The position numbers were made by a program, and so were the translations under genes. Shown here piece after piece: positions 1-8,421 of a stretch of DNA of 12,097 nucleotides (positions within the stretch are counted from its first letter, which is position 1; every line of letters begins with the position of its first letter). The DNA is from an uncultured Verrucomicrobia subdivision 3 bacterium (GTDB lineage: Bacteria; Verrucomicrobiota; Verrucomicrobiae; Limisphaerales; UBA11358), in assembly GCA_903921455.1 (NCBI GenBank), contig CAIXPZ010000236.1:1-12097 (forward strand), written 5' to 3'. Below the pieces are notes generated by a model. The model saw nothing but the letters and a program-made list of their open reading frames with translations. It was not told the origin of the DNA and made no database searches.

Positions 1-271
1 GGCCGATGCTTGTGGCGGAAAAGGTGTTCGTCTCGATGATGTCTGCCCCGGCTTCGAGGAAGCGCCGGTGGATGTCGCAAATCGTCGCCGCCTGCGTGAG
101 CGAATACAAATCGCCGTTGTTCTTCAAATCCTTTTTGGAATCTTTGAACCGCTTGCCGCGAATCTCCTTCTCGCCCAGTCCGTAGGTGCGGATGGTCGTG
201 CCCATCGCGCCGTCAATGATGACGATGCGTTCTTTCAGGGCTTTTTGGAGCAGTTCGGCGTTGTTTGACAT
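1..271 (-). CDS. metH: Methionine synthase (cobalamin-dependent), N-terminal part; gene runs off the left edge
   Basis: Only the first 90 codons are present. The product would transfer a methyl group from methyl-tetrahydrofolate via cobalamin to homocysteine in the cytoplasm. What is visible is the start of the homocysteine-binding barrel. The segment 'RIVIIDGAMGTTIRTYGL' (residues 15-32) matches the MetH hallmark 'RILVLDGGMGTMIQ'. 'DLKNNGDLYSLTQ' is followed by 'FLEAGADIIETNTFSATSI' (about residues 71-89), the strongly conserved 'GADIIETNTF' motif. The ATG at 271-269 gives an N-terminus of the same length as known MetH proteins. No clear Shine-Dalgarno sequence precedes it. The gene diverges from ppdK. 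The folate, cobalamin and SAM-activation domains lie outside the window, so a split gene encoding only the homocysteine methyltransferase domain cannot be excluded. Confidence 0.9.
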   Translation of the reverse strand, partial: MSNNAELLQKALKERIVIIDGAMGTTIRTYGLGEKEIRGKRFKDSKKDLKNNGDLYSLTQAATICDIHRRFLEAGADIIETNTFSATSIG

Positions 272-328
272 GCAGACAAGATAGGCGGGATGAAGAGAAT
301 TTCAATTTAAAAATCAACGCATCCAGAT

Positions 329-350
329 TTGATGATATGTAATATATCAA
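329..350. promoter_or_regulatory. Imperfect palindrome upstream of metH, candidate operator
   Basis: The arms TTGAT(G)ATAT and ATATATCAA form a 9-bp inverted repeat with one bulged base and a 3-nt spacer, 58 bases upstream of the metH start. A second, perfect 10-bp palindrome (TTTGGCCAAA) lies at 379-388. AT-rich palindromes with TTGAT/ATCAA half-sites are typical of winged-helix repressors, and ArsR-family regulators (SahR type) control methionine-cycle genes in some bacteria. Assigning this site to such a regulator is inference, since no regulator gene is in view. Confidence 0.35.
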
Positions 351-423
351 GTGGCTTGGCCTGCGCCCGGTCCCCTTATTTGGCCAAACCCGCAGCGCGC
401 CTTGTTTTTTGCCGCTAGATTCA

Positions 424-451
424 TTGACTCGGCGGGTTGGTTTGATATTTT
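424..451 (+). promoter_or_regulatory. Sigma70-like promoter for ppdK
   Basis: A -35 box TTGACT (424-429) is followed after 16 nt by a -10 box TATTTT (446-451). Transcription would start near 458, giving a leader of about 38 nt before the ATG at 496. The positions are read by eye. The -35 box is good and the -10 is weaker. Confidence 0.45.
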
Positions 452-495
452 CAGCGCTCGTTTCAACGATAAAATCACGGACCAATAATCATTTT

Positions 496-3237
496 ATGGC
501 AAAAGCTAAATCCAATAAATACGTCTACACCTGGGGCAATAAAAAAGCCGACGGCGACGGCTCGATGAAGCCGCTGCTCGGCGGCAAAGGCGCGAACCTC
601 GCGGAAATGACCCGCATCGGTTTGCCCGTGCCTCCCGGGTTCACCATCACCACCGAAGTTTGCACCTATTTCTACGCCAACAAGCGCACTTACCCGAAGG
701 TGCTGCAGGCGCAGATGGAAGCGGCCATGGTCAACATGGAAAAGATCATGGGCACGAAGTTCGGCTCGACCACCGGCATGCCGCTGCTCGTCGCCGTCCG
801 CTCCGGCGCGCGCGATTCCATGCCCGGCATGATGGACACGATTTTGAACCTCGGCTTGAACGACCAGTCCGTCGTCGCCCTGGCCAACGCCACCAAGAAC
901 CCGCGCTTCGCGTGGGATTGCTACCGCCGCTTCATCCAGATGTATGGCGACGTCGTCATCGGCGTGCAGAAGCGCGCCAACGAAGACCACGAGCCGTTTG
1001 AAACCGTCATCCACGAGTTCAAGCACGAGAAATATCACAAGGACATCGTGGACTCCGAATTGACCGCCGAAGACCAGGCCGAACTCGTCAAGCGCTTCAA
1101 GGCGCTCGTCAAGGAACGCACCGGCAAGGATTTCCCGACCAATCCCTGGGATCAGTTGCGCGGCGCCGCCGGCGCGGTGTTCGGTTCCTGGATGAACGAC
1201 CGCGCGATCGTCTATCGCCGCAAATATAACATTCCCGCCGAATGGGGCACGGCTGTCAACGTGCAGGCCATGGTGTTCGGCAACACCGGGGACGATTCCG
1301 GTTCCGGCGTGGCGTTCACCCGCAATCCCGCGAACGGCACCAATGAATTCTACGGCGAATTCCTCATCAACGCCCAGGGCGAAGACGTGGTCGCTGGCGT
1401 CCGCACCCCCGAGCCCGTGCTCAAGCTCAAGGCGCAGATGCCGAAGAGCTACGCGGAACTCATGGCCGTGCGCAAGACCTTGGAAAGCCATTTCAAGGAC
1501 GTGCAGGACATCGAATTCACCGTCCAGAGCGGCAAGCTGTTCATGCTCCAGACGCGCAACGGCAAGCGCACCGCCGCCGCCGCGCTCAAGTTCGCCGCCG
1601 ACATGGTGAAGGAAAAACTCATCGACTGGGAAACGGCCATTCTCCGCAACCCGGCCGACCAGCTCGAACAATTGCTCGCGCCGATCTTTGATCTCAGCGA
1701 AGTCAAGAAGGCCAAAGTCATCGCCACCGGTCTCCCGGCCGGTCCTGGTGCGGCCACGGGCCAGATCTACTTCAACGCCGATCGCGCCGTGTTGGCCGAG
1801 CAGAAGGGCGAAAAAGTCCTCCTCGTCCGCGTCGAAACATCCCCGGAAGATTTGCGCGGCATGATCGCGGCGGAAGGCATTCTCACCGCTCGCGGTGGTG
1901 TCTCCTCGCACGCGGCGCTCGTTGCCCGTCAGATGGGCAAGGTCTGTGTGTGCGGCGCTGCCGGCGTCGCGATTGATTACGACAAGAAGACGACCACGAT
2001 TGACGGACAGACCTTCAACGAAGGCGACTTCCTCTCGATCGACGGCACGTCCGGTCTCGTTTACGCGGGCCAGATCAAGACCGCTCCTTCCGAAATCATC
2101 ACCGGCCTCCTGAACAACGACAAGGTTGCGCAGAAGACCGAGAAGTATAAGAACTACGTCCAGCTGATGAGTTGGTGCGCCAAGGCCACCAAGCTGCAGG
2201 TTCGCACCAACGCCGATACGCCCGAGCAGACCTCGCAGGCCATCGCGTTCGGCGCGGTCGGCATCGGCCTCACCCGCACGGAACACATGTTCTTCGAAGG
2301 CAATCGCATCGACGCGATGCGCGAGATGATTCTCGCCGACTCGCTCGAAGCCCGCGAAGCCGCCCTCGCCAAGCTCCTCCCGTATCAACGTGAAGACTTC
2401 TTCGGCATCTTCAAGGCGCTGAAAGGGTATCCGGCCACGATCCGTTTCCTGGATCCGCCGCTGCACGAATTCCTCCCGAACACGAAGGAATCGCAGATGG
2501 ATCTCGCGCGGAAGCTCAAGATCCCCGTCGAGAAGATCATCAACCGCGTGCACGAACTCCACGAGTTCAACCCCATGCTCGGTTTCCGCGGCTGCCGCCT
2601 CGGCATCAAGTTCCCGGAAATCACCCGCATGCAGGCGCGCGCCGTTTGCGAAGCGGCCGCCGATGCGACCAAGAAAGGTTTCAAGCCGAAGCCCGAGATC
2701 ATGATCCCGCTCGTCGGCTTCAAGAAGGAGCTCGACCTCCAGGTCGCGATCGTTCACGAAGTCGCCAAGCAGGTGATGAGCGAGAAGAAGGTGAAGTTCA
2801 CCTACAGCGTCGGCACGATGATCGAAGTTCCCCGCGGCGCGCTCACGGCGGACGAGATCGCGCAGACGGCTGAATTCTTCAGCTTCGGCACGAACGACCT
2901 CACGCAGACCTGCCTCGGCATGTCGCGCGACGACTCCGGTTCCTTCCTCGGTGCCTACACCGAGAACGAGATCGTGAAAAAGAATCCGTTCGCGTCGATC
3001 GACCAGACCGGCGTCGGCCAGCTCATCCAGATTGCCGCGCAGAAGGGCAATGCGACCCGCCCCGGCATCAAGCTCGGCATCTGCGGCGAACACGGCGGCG
3101 ACCCCGATTCCGTGAAGTTCTGTCACCGCGTCGGCCTCACCTATGTGAGCTGCTCGCCGTATCGCGTGCCCGTCGCGCGTTTGGCGGCCGCACAAGCGGC
3201 GATCGAAGAGAAGCGCAAAGCTGTGAAAAAGAAGTAA
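496..3237 (+). CDS. ppdK: Pyruvate, phosphate dikinase
   Basis: Cytoplasmic enzyme interconverting ATP + pyruvate + phosphate and AMP + PEP + diphosphate. It acts in PPi-linked glycolysis or gluconeogenesis. The protein is 913 aa, a normal length for the family (roughly 870-900). Three parts are visible. The N-terminal ATP-grasp region has '[20 protein letters not shown]' and '[20 protein letters not shown]'. The swivelling phospho-carrier domain has '[16 protein letters not shown]', with the phosphorylated histidine at about His472. The C-terminal PEP/pyruvate barrel has '[12 protein letters not shown]', 'GFRGCRLGI' and '[10 protein letters not shown]', with the catalytic cysteine at about Cys863. 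All key residues are present. The frame is open 29 codons further upstream, but the ATG at 496 gives the family N-terminus '[20 protein letters not shown]' and lies downstream of the proposed promoter. No Shine-Dalgarno sequence is evident. The gene stands alone and ends at a strong terminator. Confidence 0.97.
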   Translation: MAKAKSNKYVYTWGNKKADGDGSMKPLLGGKGANLAEMTRIGLPVPPGFTITTEVCTYFYANKRTYPKVLQAQMEAAMVNMEKIMGTKFGSTTGMPLLVAVRSGARDSMPGMMDTILNLGLNDQSVVALANATKNPRFAWDCYRRFIQMYGDVVIGVQKRANEDHEPFETVIHEFKHEKYHKDIVDSELTAEDQAELVKRFKALVKERTGKDFPTNPWDQLRGAAGAVFGSWMNDRAIVYRRKYNIPAEWGTAVNVQAMVFGNTGDDSGSGVAFTRNPANGTNEFYGEFLINAQGEDVVAGVRTPEPVLKLKAQMPKSYAELMAVRKTLESHFKDVQDIEFTVQSGKLFMLQTRNGKRTAAAALKFAADMVKEKLIDWETAILRNPADQLEQLLAPIFDLSEVKKAKVIATGLPAGPGAATGQIYFNADRAVLAEQKGEKVLLVRVETSPEDLRGMIAAEGILTARGGVSSHAALVARQMGKVCVCGAAGVAIDYDKKTTTIDGQTFNEGDFLSIDGTSGLVYAGQIKTAPSEIITGLLNNDKVAQKTEKYKNYVQLMSWCAKATKLQVRTNADTPEQTSQAIAFGAVGIGLTRTEHMFFEGNRIDAMREMILADSLEAREAALAKLLPYQREDFFGIFKALKGYPATIRFLDPPLHEFLPNTKESQMDLARKLKIPVEKIINRVHELHEFNPMLGFRGCRLGIKFPEITRMQARAVCEAAADATKKGFKPKPEIMIPLVGFKKELDLQVAIVHEVAKQVMSEKKVKFTYSVGTMIEVPRGALTADEIAQTAEFFSFGTNDLTQTCLGMSRDDSGSFLGAYTENEIVKKNPFASIDQTGVGQLIQIAAQKGNATRPGIKLGICGEHGGDPDSVKFCHRVGLTYVSCSPYRVPVARLAAAQAAIEEKRKAVKKK

Positions 3238-3255
3238 TTTACTTCTGACAAATTC

Positions 3256-3288
3256 AAAGCCGCTCCGGGCAACCGGGGCGGCTTTTTT
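3256..3288 (+). terminator. Rho-independent terminator of ppdK
   Basis: A 13-bp stem, AAAGCCGCTCCGG (3256-3268) pairing with CCGGGGCGGCTTT (3273-3285) with one G-T pair, closes a GCAA tetraloop. A run of six T (3283-3288) follows. It begins 19 nt after the ppdK stop codon. Confidence 0.92.
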
Positions 3289-3391
3289 CTGTTTATTCCC
3301 TAAGCCCGCCCTGTCCAAGTCAGTGATCTCGTGCCGGAAAATCATGATTCATGAATTGCGCTCGCCGGGGATTTGAATATTTTGGATTTCA

Positions 3392-4915
3392 ATGCGGGCG
3401 CAAAATTTCAAAGCGGTGACTCTGCTCAACGCGATGCTCATGGGCGTGGGGATGGTCATGTCCGCCGGTGCGGCCATGGTGTTGACCACGGACTTTGAAA
3501 CTGACCCGCAGACGCAAGGTTGGACGAACAATGGTGGTGGCACCGCCTGGACGACGAACGAGGCCTTCGCCGGCACGCATTCGATCACGGCCAGCAACAG
3601 TGGCACATGGCTTTCGCCCCTGCTGCCAACCACCCCGCTTCAATGGTATCGCCTGTCTTTCAAGTCCAAGGCGCCGGGACTGGTGAACAACCCCGGTTCC
3701 GCAGGCTACGCTTACTGGGCTGCGGCTTATTTTGATACCAACGGCAACCCGCTGATCCCGGACCAGTATTCCTCCATTTACCCATCGGCGGACTGGGTGA
3801 CCAACGAGTTCCGCATCCGCGCCAAAAATACGGCGGGCACTGACGCCACGCTGGCACCGGTGCAGATGAAGATCAAATTTCAATCCATCAGCCCGGAGAT
3901 GTTCATTGATGAGGTTCGGGTGGAAACCACCACGCCCGCGGAAGTGGCGCAGTGGGCGGATGCGGCTTACGATGCCTTGCCCGCCAAACTCGCCTATGTG
4001 CCGAAGGCGGACCGCTGGTCGCATTTGCCGCTCACGCTGGGCCGGCTGTCCACCGGACAGAGGCTGCGGATCGTGATGCTGGGCGACAGTGTGCAGTCGG
4101 ATACGCAGAATTCCCCCTTTGACGCCTGGTTGGAGCGGCTGTATCCCGGTGCAACCATCGAGTTGATTGACTCGATCATCGGCGGCGGCAGTGTGACGTA
4201 TTTCGCCAATCATATGGCCGAGGAAGTGTTTGCGTATCAGCCCGACCTCTTATGCATCGGCGGGATCAGCAACGGTGACGACCTGTCCGCCTTTCAAAGC
4301 GTGGTCAGCCAGATGCGCACCAACGACCTGGCGAATGAGCGCACGACGGAAATCCTTATCCTCACCGCGCAATGGAGTCCTAACACGAACTCCGGGGATT
4401 ATTTCCTCCAACCCGGCATGACGGAACTGGATTCCGTGGCGACGAACAATCCCGGCGGGGTGCCATCTGGTTACCGCGGGGACCTGCTTCATTTCTGTGC
4501 CTCCAACCAGGTCGAATATCTGGATCTCACCGGCGTCGCCTCCGGATTTATATATGGTCCGGCCGCTGCGGCGGGAGTCGGGCCGCCGGTGGATGCCGCT
4601 GGCAATCCCTACAGTTATTGGATGCGTGATGCCATCCATTCAAACGACCGGGGCAAGTTGATTCAAGGCCGGATGCTCGAAGCTTATTTTGCGCCTCCGC
4701 CGGTGATGAACCTTATTCAGAACGCCGGTTCACTGCAACTGGCCTGGCCGCTCGCGGCGACGGGGTATCATTTGGAAACGGCCGCCACGCTGGCTCAGCC
4801 CACGGGGTGGACTTCCAATCGCATGACATTCGTCATCAGCAAGGGACAGAACGTGGTGATCACCAACCTGAATGCCGGAACGGCTTCCCTCTATTTCCGA
4901 TTGTGCCGGCCATGA
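3392..4915 (+). CDS. Secreted SGNH/GDSL-type hydrolase with N-terminal beta-sandwich and C-terminal Verrucomicrobia-type domain
   Basis: 507 aa with three parts. Residues 1 to about 28 form a signal peptide (basic start, hydrophobic 'AVTLLNAMLMGVGMVMSAGA'). Residues 30-180 are Gly/Thr/Asn/Trp-rich, begin 'DFETDPQTQGWTNNGGG' and end 'MFIDEVRVETT', like carbohydrate-binding beta-sandwich modules. Residues 195-430 form an SGNH hydrolase: 'VMLGDSVQSD' with nucleophile Ser233, 'IIGGGS', 'IGGISNGDD' with Asn294, and 'DAIH' with Asp413 and His416. Residues 435-507 ('LQLAWPLAATGYHLETAATL' onward, ending 'YFRL') match a short tail I know from secreted Verrucomicrobia proteins. It is probably an extracytoplasmic esterase or deacetylase acting on a polysaccharide, but the substrate is not readable. 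A weak promoter (TTGCGC 3356-3361, TATTTT 3378-3383) ends only 8 nt before the ATG. Confidence 0.85.
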   Translation: MRAQNFKAVTLLNAMLMGVGMVMSAGAAMVLTTDFETDPQTQGWTNNGGGTAWTTNEAFAGTHSITASNSGTWLSPLLPTTPLQWYRLSFKSKAPGLVNNPGSAGYAYWAAAYFDTNGNPLIPDQYSSIYPSADWVTNEFRIRAKNTAGTDATLAPVQMKIKFQSISPEMFIDEVRVETTTPAEVAQWADAAYDALPAKLAYVPKADRWSHLPLTLGRLSTGQRLRIVMLGDSVQSDTQNSPFDAWLERLYPGATIELIDSIIGGGSVTYFANHMAEEVFAYQPDLLCIGGISNGDDLSAFQSVVSQMRTNDLANERTTEILILTAQWSPNTNSGDYFLQPGMTELDSVATNNPGGVPSGYRGDLLHFCASNQVEYLDLTGVASGFIYGPAAAAGVGPPVDAAGNPYSYWMRDAIHSNDRGKLIQGRMLEAYFAPPPVMNLIQNAGSLQLAWPLAATGYHLETAATLAQPTGWTSNRMTFVISKGQNVVITNLNAGTASLYFRLCRP

Positions 4916-4996
4916 CCCGCCGCCCGTCTGCAGCTTCCATGTTTCGCCGTCAATTTATCATGGCCGGGGCAGGGGGCGCGGAATTAGACTTTCCCC

Positions 4997-5917
4997 ATGG
5001 CAAACGTTTCCGGCCGCGGCACCCGGCTCTTCTGCTCCCTGTTCATCGTCATCGGTCTGGTCGCCCTGGCGGCGGGCGGCTGGATGTTCGTCAAAACTCT
5101 TCGCGCCAATCAATGGCCCGTGACCGACGGCGTCATCCTCACCGCAGAGATGAAAGCCCACTCGGGCGAAAACGGCGACACCTATTCGCCCGAAGTCACC
5201 TATCGTTATCAAGTCAATGGTAGCAGTTACACCGGCGAAAAAATCGCCATCGGCCAGATGTCGTCCTCCACCGGCTACGCGCAGGGCGTGCTCAATCGTT
5301 ATCCCGTGGGCCAAAAGGTTTCCGTCCACTATTCCCCCGGCGATCCGTCGGCCGCCGTGTTGGAAACCGGCATCCACGGCGGCGTCTGGATCTGTTTTGG
5401 CGTGGGTACGGCCTTTGCCTTGTTCGGCATCCTGTTCCTGCAAATCTCCCGGGCCGTCGCCCGCGCCCAATTGCCGGGTGCTCCTCCGTCCGGCATGCAG
5501 GTGCAACCGGATGGCAGCGTGACTCTGGATAAGCCGCCCGTCCTGATGGGGATTATCTTCCTGCTTGCCGGCATCGGGCTTTCATTCGTGCATCCGGACA
5601 ATGGCACGCCGCGCTGGATCATGTGGGCCGTGGGCGGCATGTTCGGCTCCGCCGGCTTATTCCTCCTGTTAAGCCGGCTGGCGAACAAGATGTATTCCAA
5701 GATCGCCACCTGGTGCATGATGCTGTCCTTTCTGGCGGTGTTCCATTGGGTTTCCTTCGGGACCGGTGACCGCACCGGCACGGTGAGCGGCTCCTTCATC
5801 ACCACCCATGCCGCGAATGTCCGCTGGCCCTTTGCCATCTTCACCCTTCTGATGGACGTGATTATCGGGGCGGGCCTGATCTTTGCGCTCATCAAACGCC
5901 TGCGGCAGCGGAAGTGA
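4997..5917 (+). CDS. DUF3592-family multi-spanning membrane protein
   Basis: 306 aa. One transmembrane helix at residues 11-31 is followed by an extracytoplasmic-type beta-rich domain at 38-125. That domain contains 'WPVTDGVILTAEM', 'YSPEVTYRYQVNGSSYTGEKI', 'RYPVGQKVSVHYSPGDPSAAVLE', the recognisable pattern of DUF3592. Five more hydrophobic stretches follow at about 127-150, 181-198, 206-226, 236-253 and 277-299, and a basic tail 'KRLRQRK' suggests a cytoplasmic C-terminus. The biochemical function of DUF3592 is unknown. This protein is longer than minimal members, which have two helices around the domain. The gene starts 81 nt after the SGNH gene on the same strand. The ATG gives a good N-terminus directly before the first helix, and no Shine-Dalgarno sequence is close. 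Confidence 0.85.
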   Translation: MANVSGRGTRLFCSLFIVIGLVALAAGGWMFVKTLRANQWPVTDGVILTAEMKAHSGENGDTYSPEVTYRYQVNGSSYTGEKIAIGQMSSSTGYAQGVLNRYPVGQKVSVHYSPGDPSAAVLETGIHGGVWICFGVGTAFALFGILFLQISRAVARAQLPGAPPSGMQVQPDGSVTLDKPPVLMGIIFLLAGIGLSFVHPDNGTPRWIMWAVGGMFGSAGLFLLLSRLANKMYSKIATWCMMLSFLAVFHWVSFGTGDRTGTVSGSFITTHAANVRWPFAIFTLLMDVIIGAGLIFALIKRLRQRK

Positions 5918-6081
5918 ACCGGGGCGATATTTCCCGTCGTTTCCCTACGAAGTGGGTTGGTGAAACGGCTTTTGGCTGGTTAATTCACCATTGCCGTTGA
6001 TTGCCCATTGAATGTCCAGACGTCGTGGTCCGGAAGTGCCGTCGGGTTATACCGGATTTAACCGTTGCCGCCGTCGGGGTA

Positions 6082-6090
6082 TGGTATAAT
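6082..6090 (+). promoter_or_regulatory. Extended -10 promoter element, probably giving a leaderless mRNA
   Basis: TGGTATAAT is a consensus TATAAT (6085-6090) preceded by the TGn extended -10 element. No good -35 box is seen at the usual distance, which extended -10 promoters tolerate. The predicted start, about 7 nt after the hexamer, falls at 6096-6098, directly on the ATG of the next gene. Confidence 0.5.
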
Positions 6091-6095
6091 GGTTG

Positions 6096-6620
6096 ATGCT
6101 GATCCGTTTCATCCCGAAGTTGCTGGCCCGGCCCGCCACCCATGTCATCCTGAGTCTGGGCATTCTGCTTCTGGATTTATCCACCGGCCCGGTGCTGATG
6201 TTCCCCATATTGTTTGTGCTGCCTGTGGCGTTGTCCGCCTTGTTCTGCAATGCGCGGCTGGCCTATGTGCTGGCCTATGCGCTGCCGCTGGGCACGTTTC
6301 TGATCACTTATTTCGAGGAATCATCGGTCAGCCTCGCGTTGAGCGCCATCAATGCCGTTGTCCGCGTCGGCGTCCTCTGCCTGTTGGCGTATCTGGTCGC
6401 CCGCACGGTGCGGTTGAACCATGAGATCAAGGTGCTGAGCGGCCGGCTGCCGATTTGCATGTGGTGCAAAAGCATTCGCCAGCCGGACGACACCTGGCAG
6501 AAACTGGAGACGTATATTACCGCACATTCGGAGGCCGACTTCACCCATGGCTTGTGCCCGGACTGCAAGGCCGAACATTACGGGAAATGGACTACCGCGA
6601 AGGCCGGCCCAGCCGCCTGA
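6096..6620 (+). CDS. Four-helix membrane protein with C-terminal CxxC...CxxC zinc-ribbon-like signalling tail
   Basis: 174 aa. About four hydrophobic helices (residues 16-28, 32-51, 54-73, 86-103) form a compact membrane domain. A short linker leads to a cytoplasmic tail 'LPICMWCKSIRQPDDTWQKL', continuing with 'ETYITAHSEADFTHGLCPDC'. Cys121/Cys124 and Cys154/Cys157 are spaced like a four-cysteine zinc site. This tail resembles the 'LPICxxCKKIRDxxGYW..VExYIxxHSxAxFSHGxCPxC' segment I know at the C-terminus of many bacterial PAS, response-regulator and kinase proteins. Here no kinase, GGDEF or receiver domain is present. A sensory or signalling role is inferred. The ATG at 6096 is preferred, and an in-frame TTG at 6093 is the alternative. 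It lies 178 nt after the DUF3592 gene. Confidence 0.75.
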   Translation: MLIRFIPKLLARPATHVILSLGILLLDLSTGPVLMFPILFVLPVALSALFCNARLAYVLAYALPLGTFLITYFEESSVSLALSAINAVVRVGVLCLLAYLVARTVRLNHEIKVLSGRLPICMWCKSIRQPDDTWQKLETYITAHSEADFTHGLCPDCKAEHYGKWTTAKAGPAA

Positions 6621-6981
6621 TGTAACGCCGGGTCGCCCCCCTGGATTGGCCGGACCATCAAGGGAGTCAGCTAGCTAAAGCATGGCTGGCAATTCCTTCT
6701 CCACGGGGGAGCAGGTCGGGGGCGTTCAACCCCAATCAGTTTCATTACGCCAACATTCACCAAGAACCGGCTCCTTGGCGTCTGGGCGTAAAAGGGCGGC
6801 GGCTTTTTGCTTGTGCATTGACCCCGGCAGGCGTATTACCAACGAAACTTTAAACAAAGCTTATGGGCCGGAACTTCAATCAAGGGCAGGGGACGGTAAA
6901 TACATTCAACTCCGAACTGCTCGGACAACTGGTTGCCGCCACACAGTCGCCGAAGGTGGCGGCAAGATAGAGCGGTTGAAT
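6621..6981. other. 361-nt intergenic region with several short hairpins
   Basis: No convincing gene is seen here. The frame of the next gene stays open back to 6682, but that extension has no protein-like character and would hide a clear signal peptide. Inverted repeats are present: CCAAG...CTTGG (6760-6778), TCCGA-ACTGC-TCGGA (6911-6925), and a perfect 10-bp stem TTGCCGCCAC / GTGGCGGCAA (6933-6942 / 6956-6965) with a 13-nt loop ending 16 nt before the ATG at 6982. No promoter was identified with confidence. Confidence 0.5.
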
Positions 6982-8331
6982 ATGAAGTCGAAAAATCTTC
7001 AACTGATCCTGCTGGGCGCATTTTTACTTGGTTTGACTAACCGATCTCTGGCGATGGATCCGGATCTCGGCAGCTTTCTGATTTCCAAGCAACAGCAGAT
7101 TCGAGACTTTGCCGAAACCATAACTAACAAGGTTCCACCTGTCGTCTGGAGATTTTTCGACGCGGTGCGAGTGGATGACTGGGAAACCGCCACCAATCTG
7201 GCCGCGCGCATCAACCTGGCCAGCCATCGCTACAGTCTAAGCACCAATGAGGATACCATGACGCCTGCCCTCGGCACGCTCATCTGGCCACCTATTTCAG
7301 AAAGCTTTGGCGCCTACGGGCAGTTTCACGATTGGAACAATATCTGGCTGCACCGGTTCGGTTCGGAAATTATCAAATCCATTCCGCCCGGCAGCATTTA
7401 TTTTGGCGGCACTGATCCCGGGCGTTTTGTCATTTCGACCTTGTGTGAATCACAAGTGCGGGGCACACCCTTCTTTACGCTAACGCAAAACCAGCTCGTT
7501 GACATGGCTTACCTGGACTATCTCCATACGATGTATGGGAAAAGAATCAACATTCCAAATACCAACGATCTTCAGAATGCCTTTACCAACTATACCGCCG
7601 ACGTTGCCAGGCGCAGAAAGCTCGGACAACTCAAGCCGGGTGAGGACGTCCATATGGTGGGCGAAAAAGCCCAGGTGAGCGGGGTCGTCGCCGTCATGCA
7701 GATCAACGGACGGCTTGTAAAAAATATTTTCGACGAAAACCCCGCGCGTGAATTTTTTGTCGAGGAAAGTTATCCCCTCGACTGGATGTATCCCTATCTA
7801 TCACCGCATGGCCTTATTTTTCAACTGAACCGCCAGCCTCTCAAGGATACTTTTGACTTGGAGGTCATCCAAAACCAGGTTTATTGGAAAAAACTTTCTG
7901 ACGAAGCGCTCGGCGGGTGGCTGGACGACAAAACTTCCGTCAAGGAAGTCTGCACCTTTGCAGAAAAGTATGCCTACGGCAAAAAATTGGAAAACTACGC
8001 CGGGGACAAGTCTTTTGCAGAAAACGCAGAGACCCGTAAAGCTTTTTCGAAACTGCGCAGCGCTCAAGCAGGTCTGTATGCCTGGCGCGCTCAACAGGCC
8101 ACCGACCCCAACGAACGAGACCGATTGAATCAGGCTGCCGACCTCGCCTTTCGGCAAAGCTATGCCATCTGCCCCTATTCGCCGGAAGCCATCTATCGTT
8201 ACATTAATCTGCTGCTCAGCCGCAGCCGCTTCGACGACGCCATACTCATCGCGAAGACCAGCGTGCATCTGGATCCGGATAACGAGCAGTTCAAGCACCT
8301 GCTGAATCAAATTATGACTTACAGAAGGTGA
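6982..8331 (+). CDS. Exported protein with FGGTDPGRFV domain and C-terminal TPR-like repeats
   Basis: 449 aa. Residues 1-24 are a signal peptide (MKSKNLQ, then 'LILLGAFLLGLTNRSLA'), with cleavage expected after 'SLA'. The central part holds 'IYFGGTDPGRFVISTLC' (139-155), 'FFTLTQNQLVDMAYLDYL' (164-181), 'VSGVVAVMQINGRL' (232-245) and 'FFVEESYPLDWMYPYLSPHG' (258-277). Residues 356-445 ('FSKLRSAQAGLYAWRA', 'YSPEAIYRYINLLLSRSRFDDAI', 'LDPDNEQF') look like TPR helices. From memory, this order matches the periplasmic C-terminal region of large verrucomicrobial membrane proteins of the DUF2723/glycosyltransferase type. Here it occurs alone without membrane helices. No catalytic motif is recognised. 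The ATG at 6982 was chosen over the ATG at 6682 because of the signal peptide. Confidence 0.75.
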   Translation: MKSKNLQLILLGAFLLGLTNRSLAMDPDLGSFLISKQQQIRDFAETITNKVPPVVWRFFDAVRVDDWETATNLAARINLASHRYSLSTNEDTMTPALGTLIWPPISESFGAYGQFHDWNNIWLHRFGSEIIKSIPPGSIYFGGTDPGRFVISTLCESQVRGTPFFTLTQNQLVDMAYLDYLHTMYGKRINIPNTNDLQNAFTNYTADVARRRKLGQLKPGEDVHMVGEKAQVSGVVAVMQINGRLVKNIFDENPAREFFVEESYPLDWMYPYLSPHGLIFQLNRQPLKDTFDLEVIQNQVYWKKLSDEALGGWLDDKTSVKEVCTFAEKYAYGKKLENYAGDKSFAENAETRKAFSKLRSAQAGLYAWRAQQATDPNERDRLNQAADLAFRQSYAICPYSPEAIYRYINLLLSRSRFDDAILIAKTSVHLDPDNEQFKHLLNQIMTYRR

Positions 8332-8421
8332 TTTCTCCGTCACTTTGTCATCTCGTTTTGCTCCTTGCGTCGTGCCGGCCCTTGGCCAAGGAAAAGGGTT
8401 ATTCCCATTTCATCCCATCCG

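Noticed and set aside
475..3345. Very long open frame (over 900 codons) antisense to ppdK
   Set aside because: It mirrors ppdK codon by codon, is rich in Asp/Glu/Arg/His as expected from antisense of G/C-ending codons, and has no recognisable domain.
4939..5223. Plus-strand frame starting 'MFRRQFIMAGAGGA', reminiscent of a Tat signal
   Set aside because: It overlaps the DUF3592 gene in another frame, soon becomes Arg/His/Pro-rich nonsense and stops early.
6682..6981. 100-codon N-terminal extension of the 6982 gene
   Set aside because: Composition is not protein-like, and the internal ATG at 6982 begins a clear signal peptide.
8380..8391. CCTTGGCCAAGG palindrome between convergent genes as a terminator
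   Set aside because: A short self-complementary 12-mer with no loop and no T-run on either side is not a convincing terminator.
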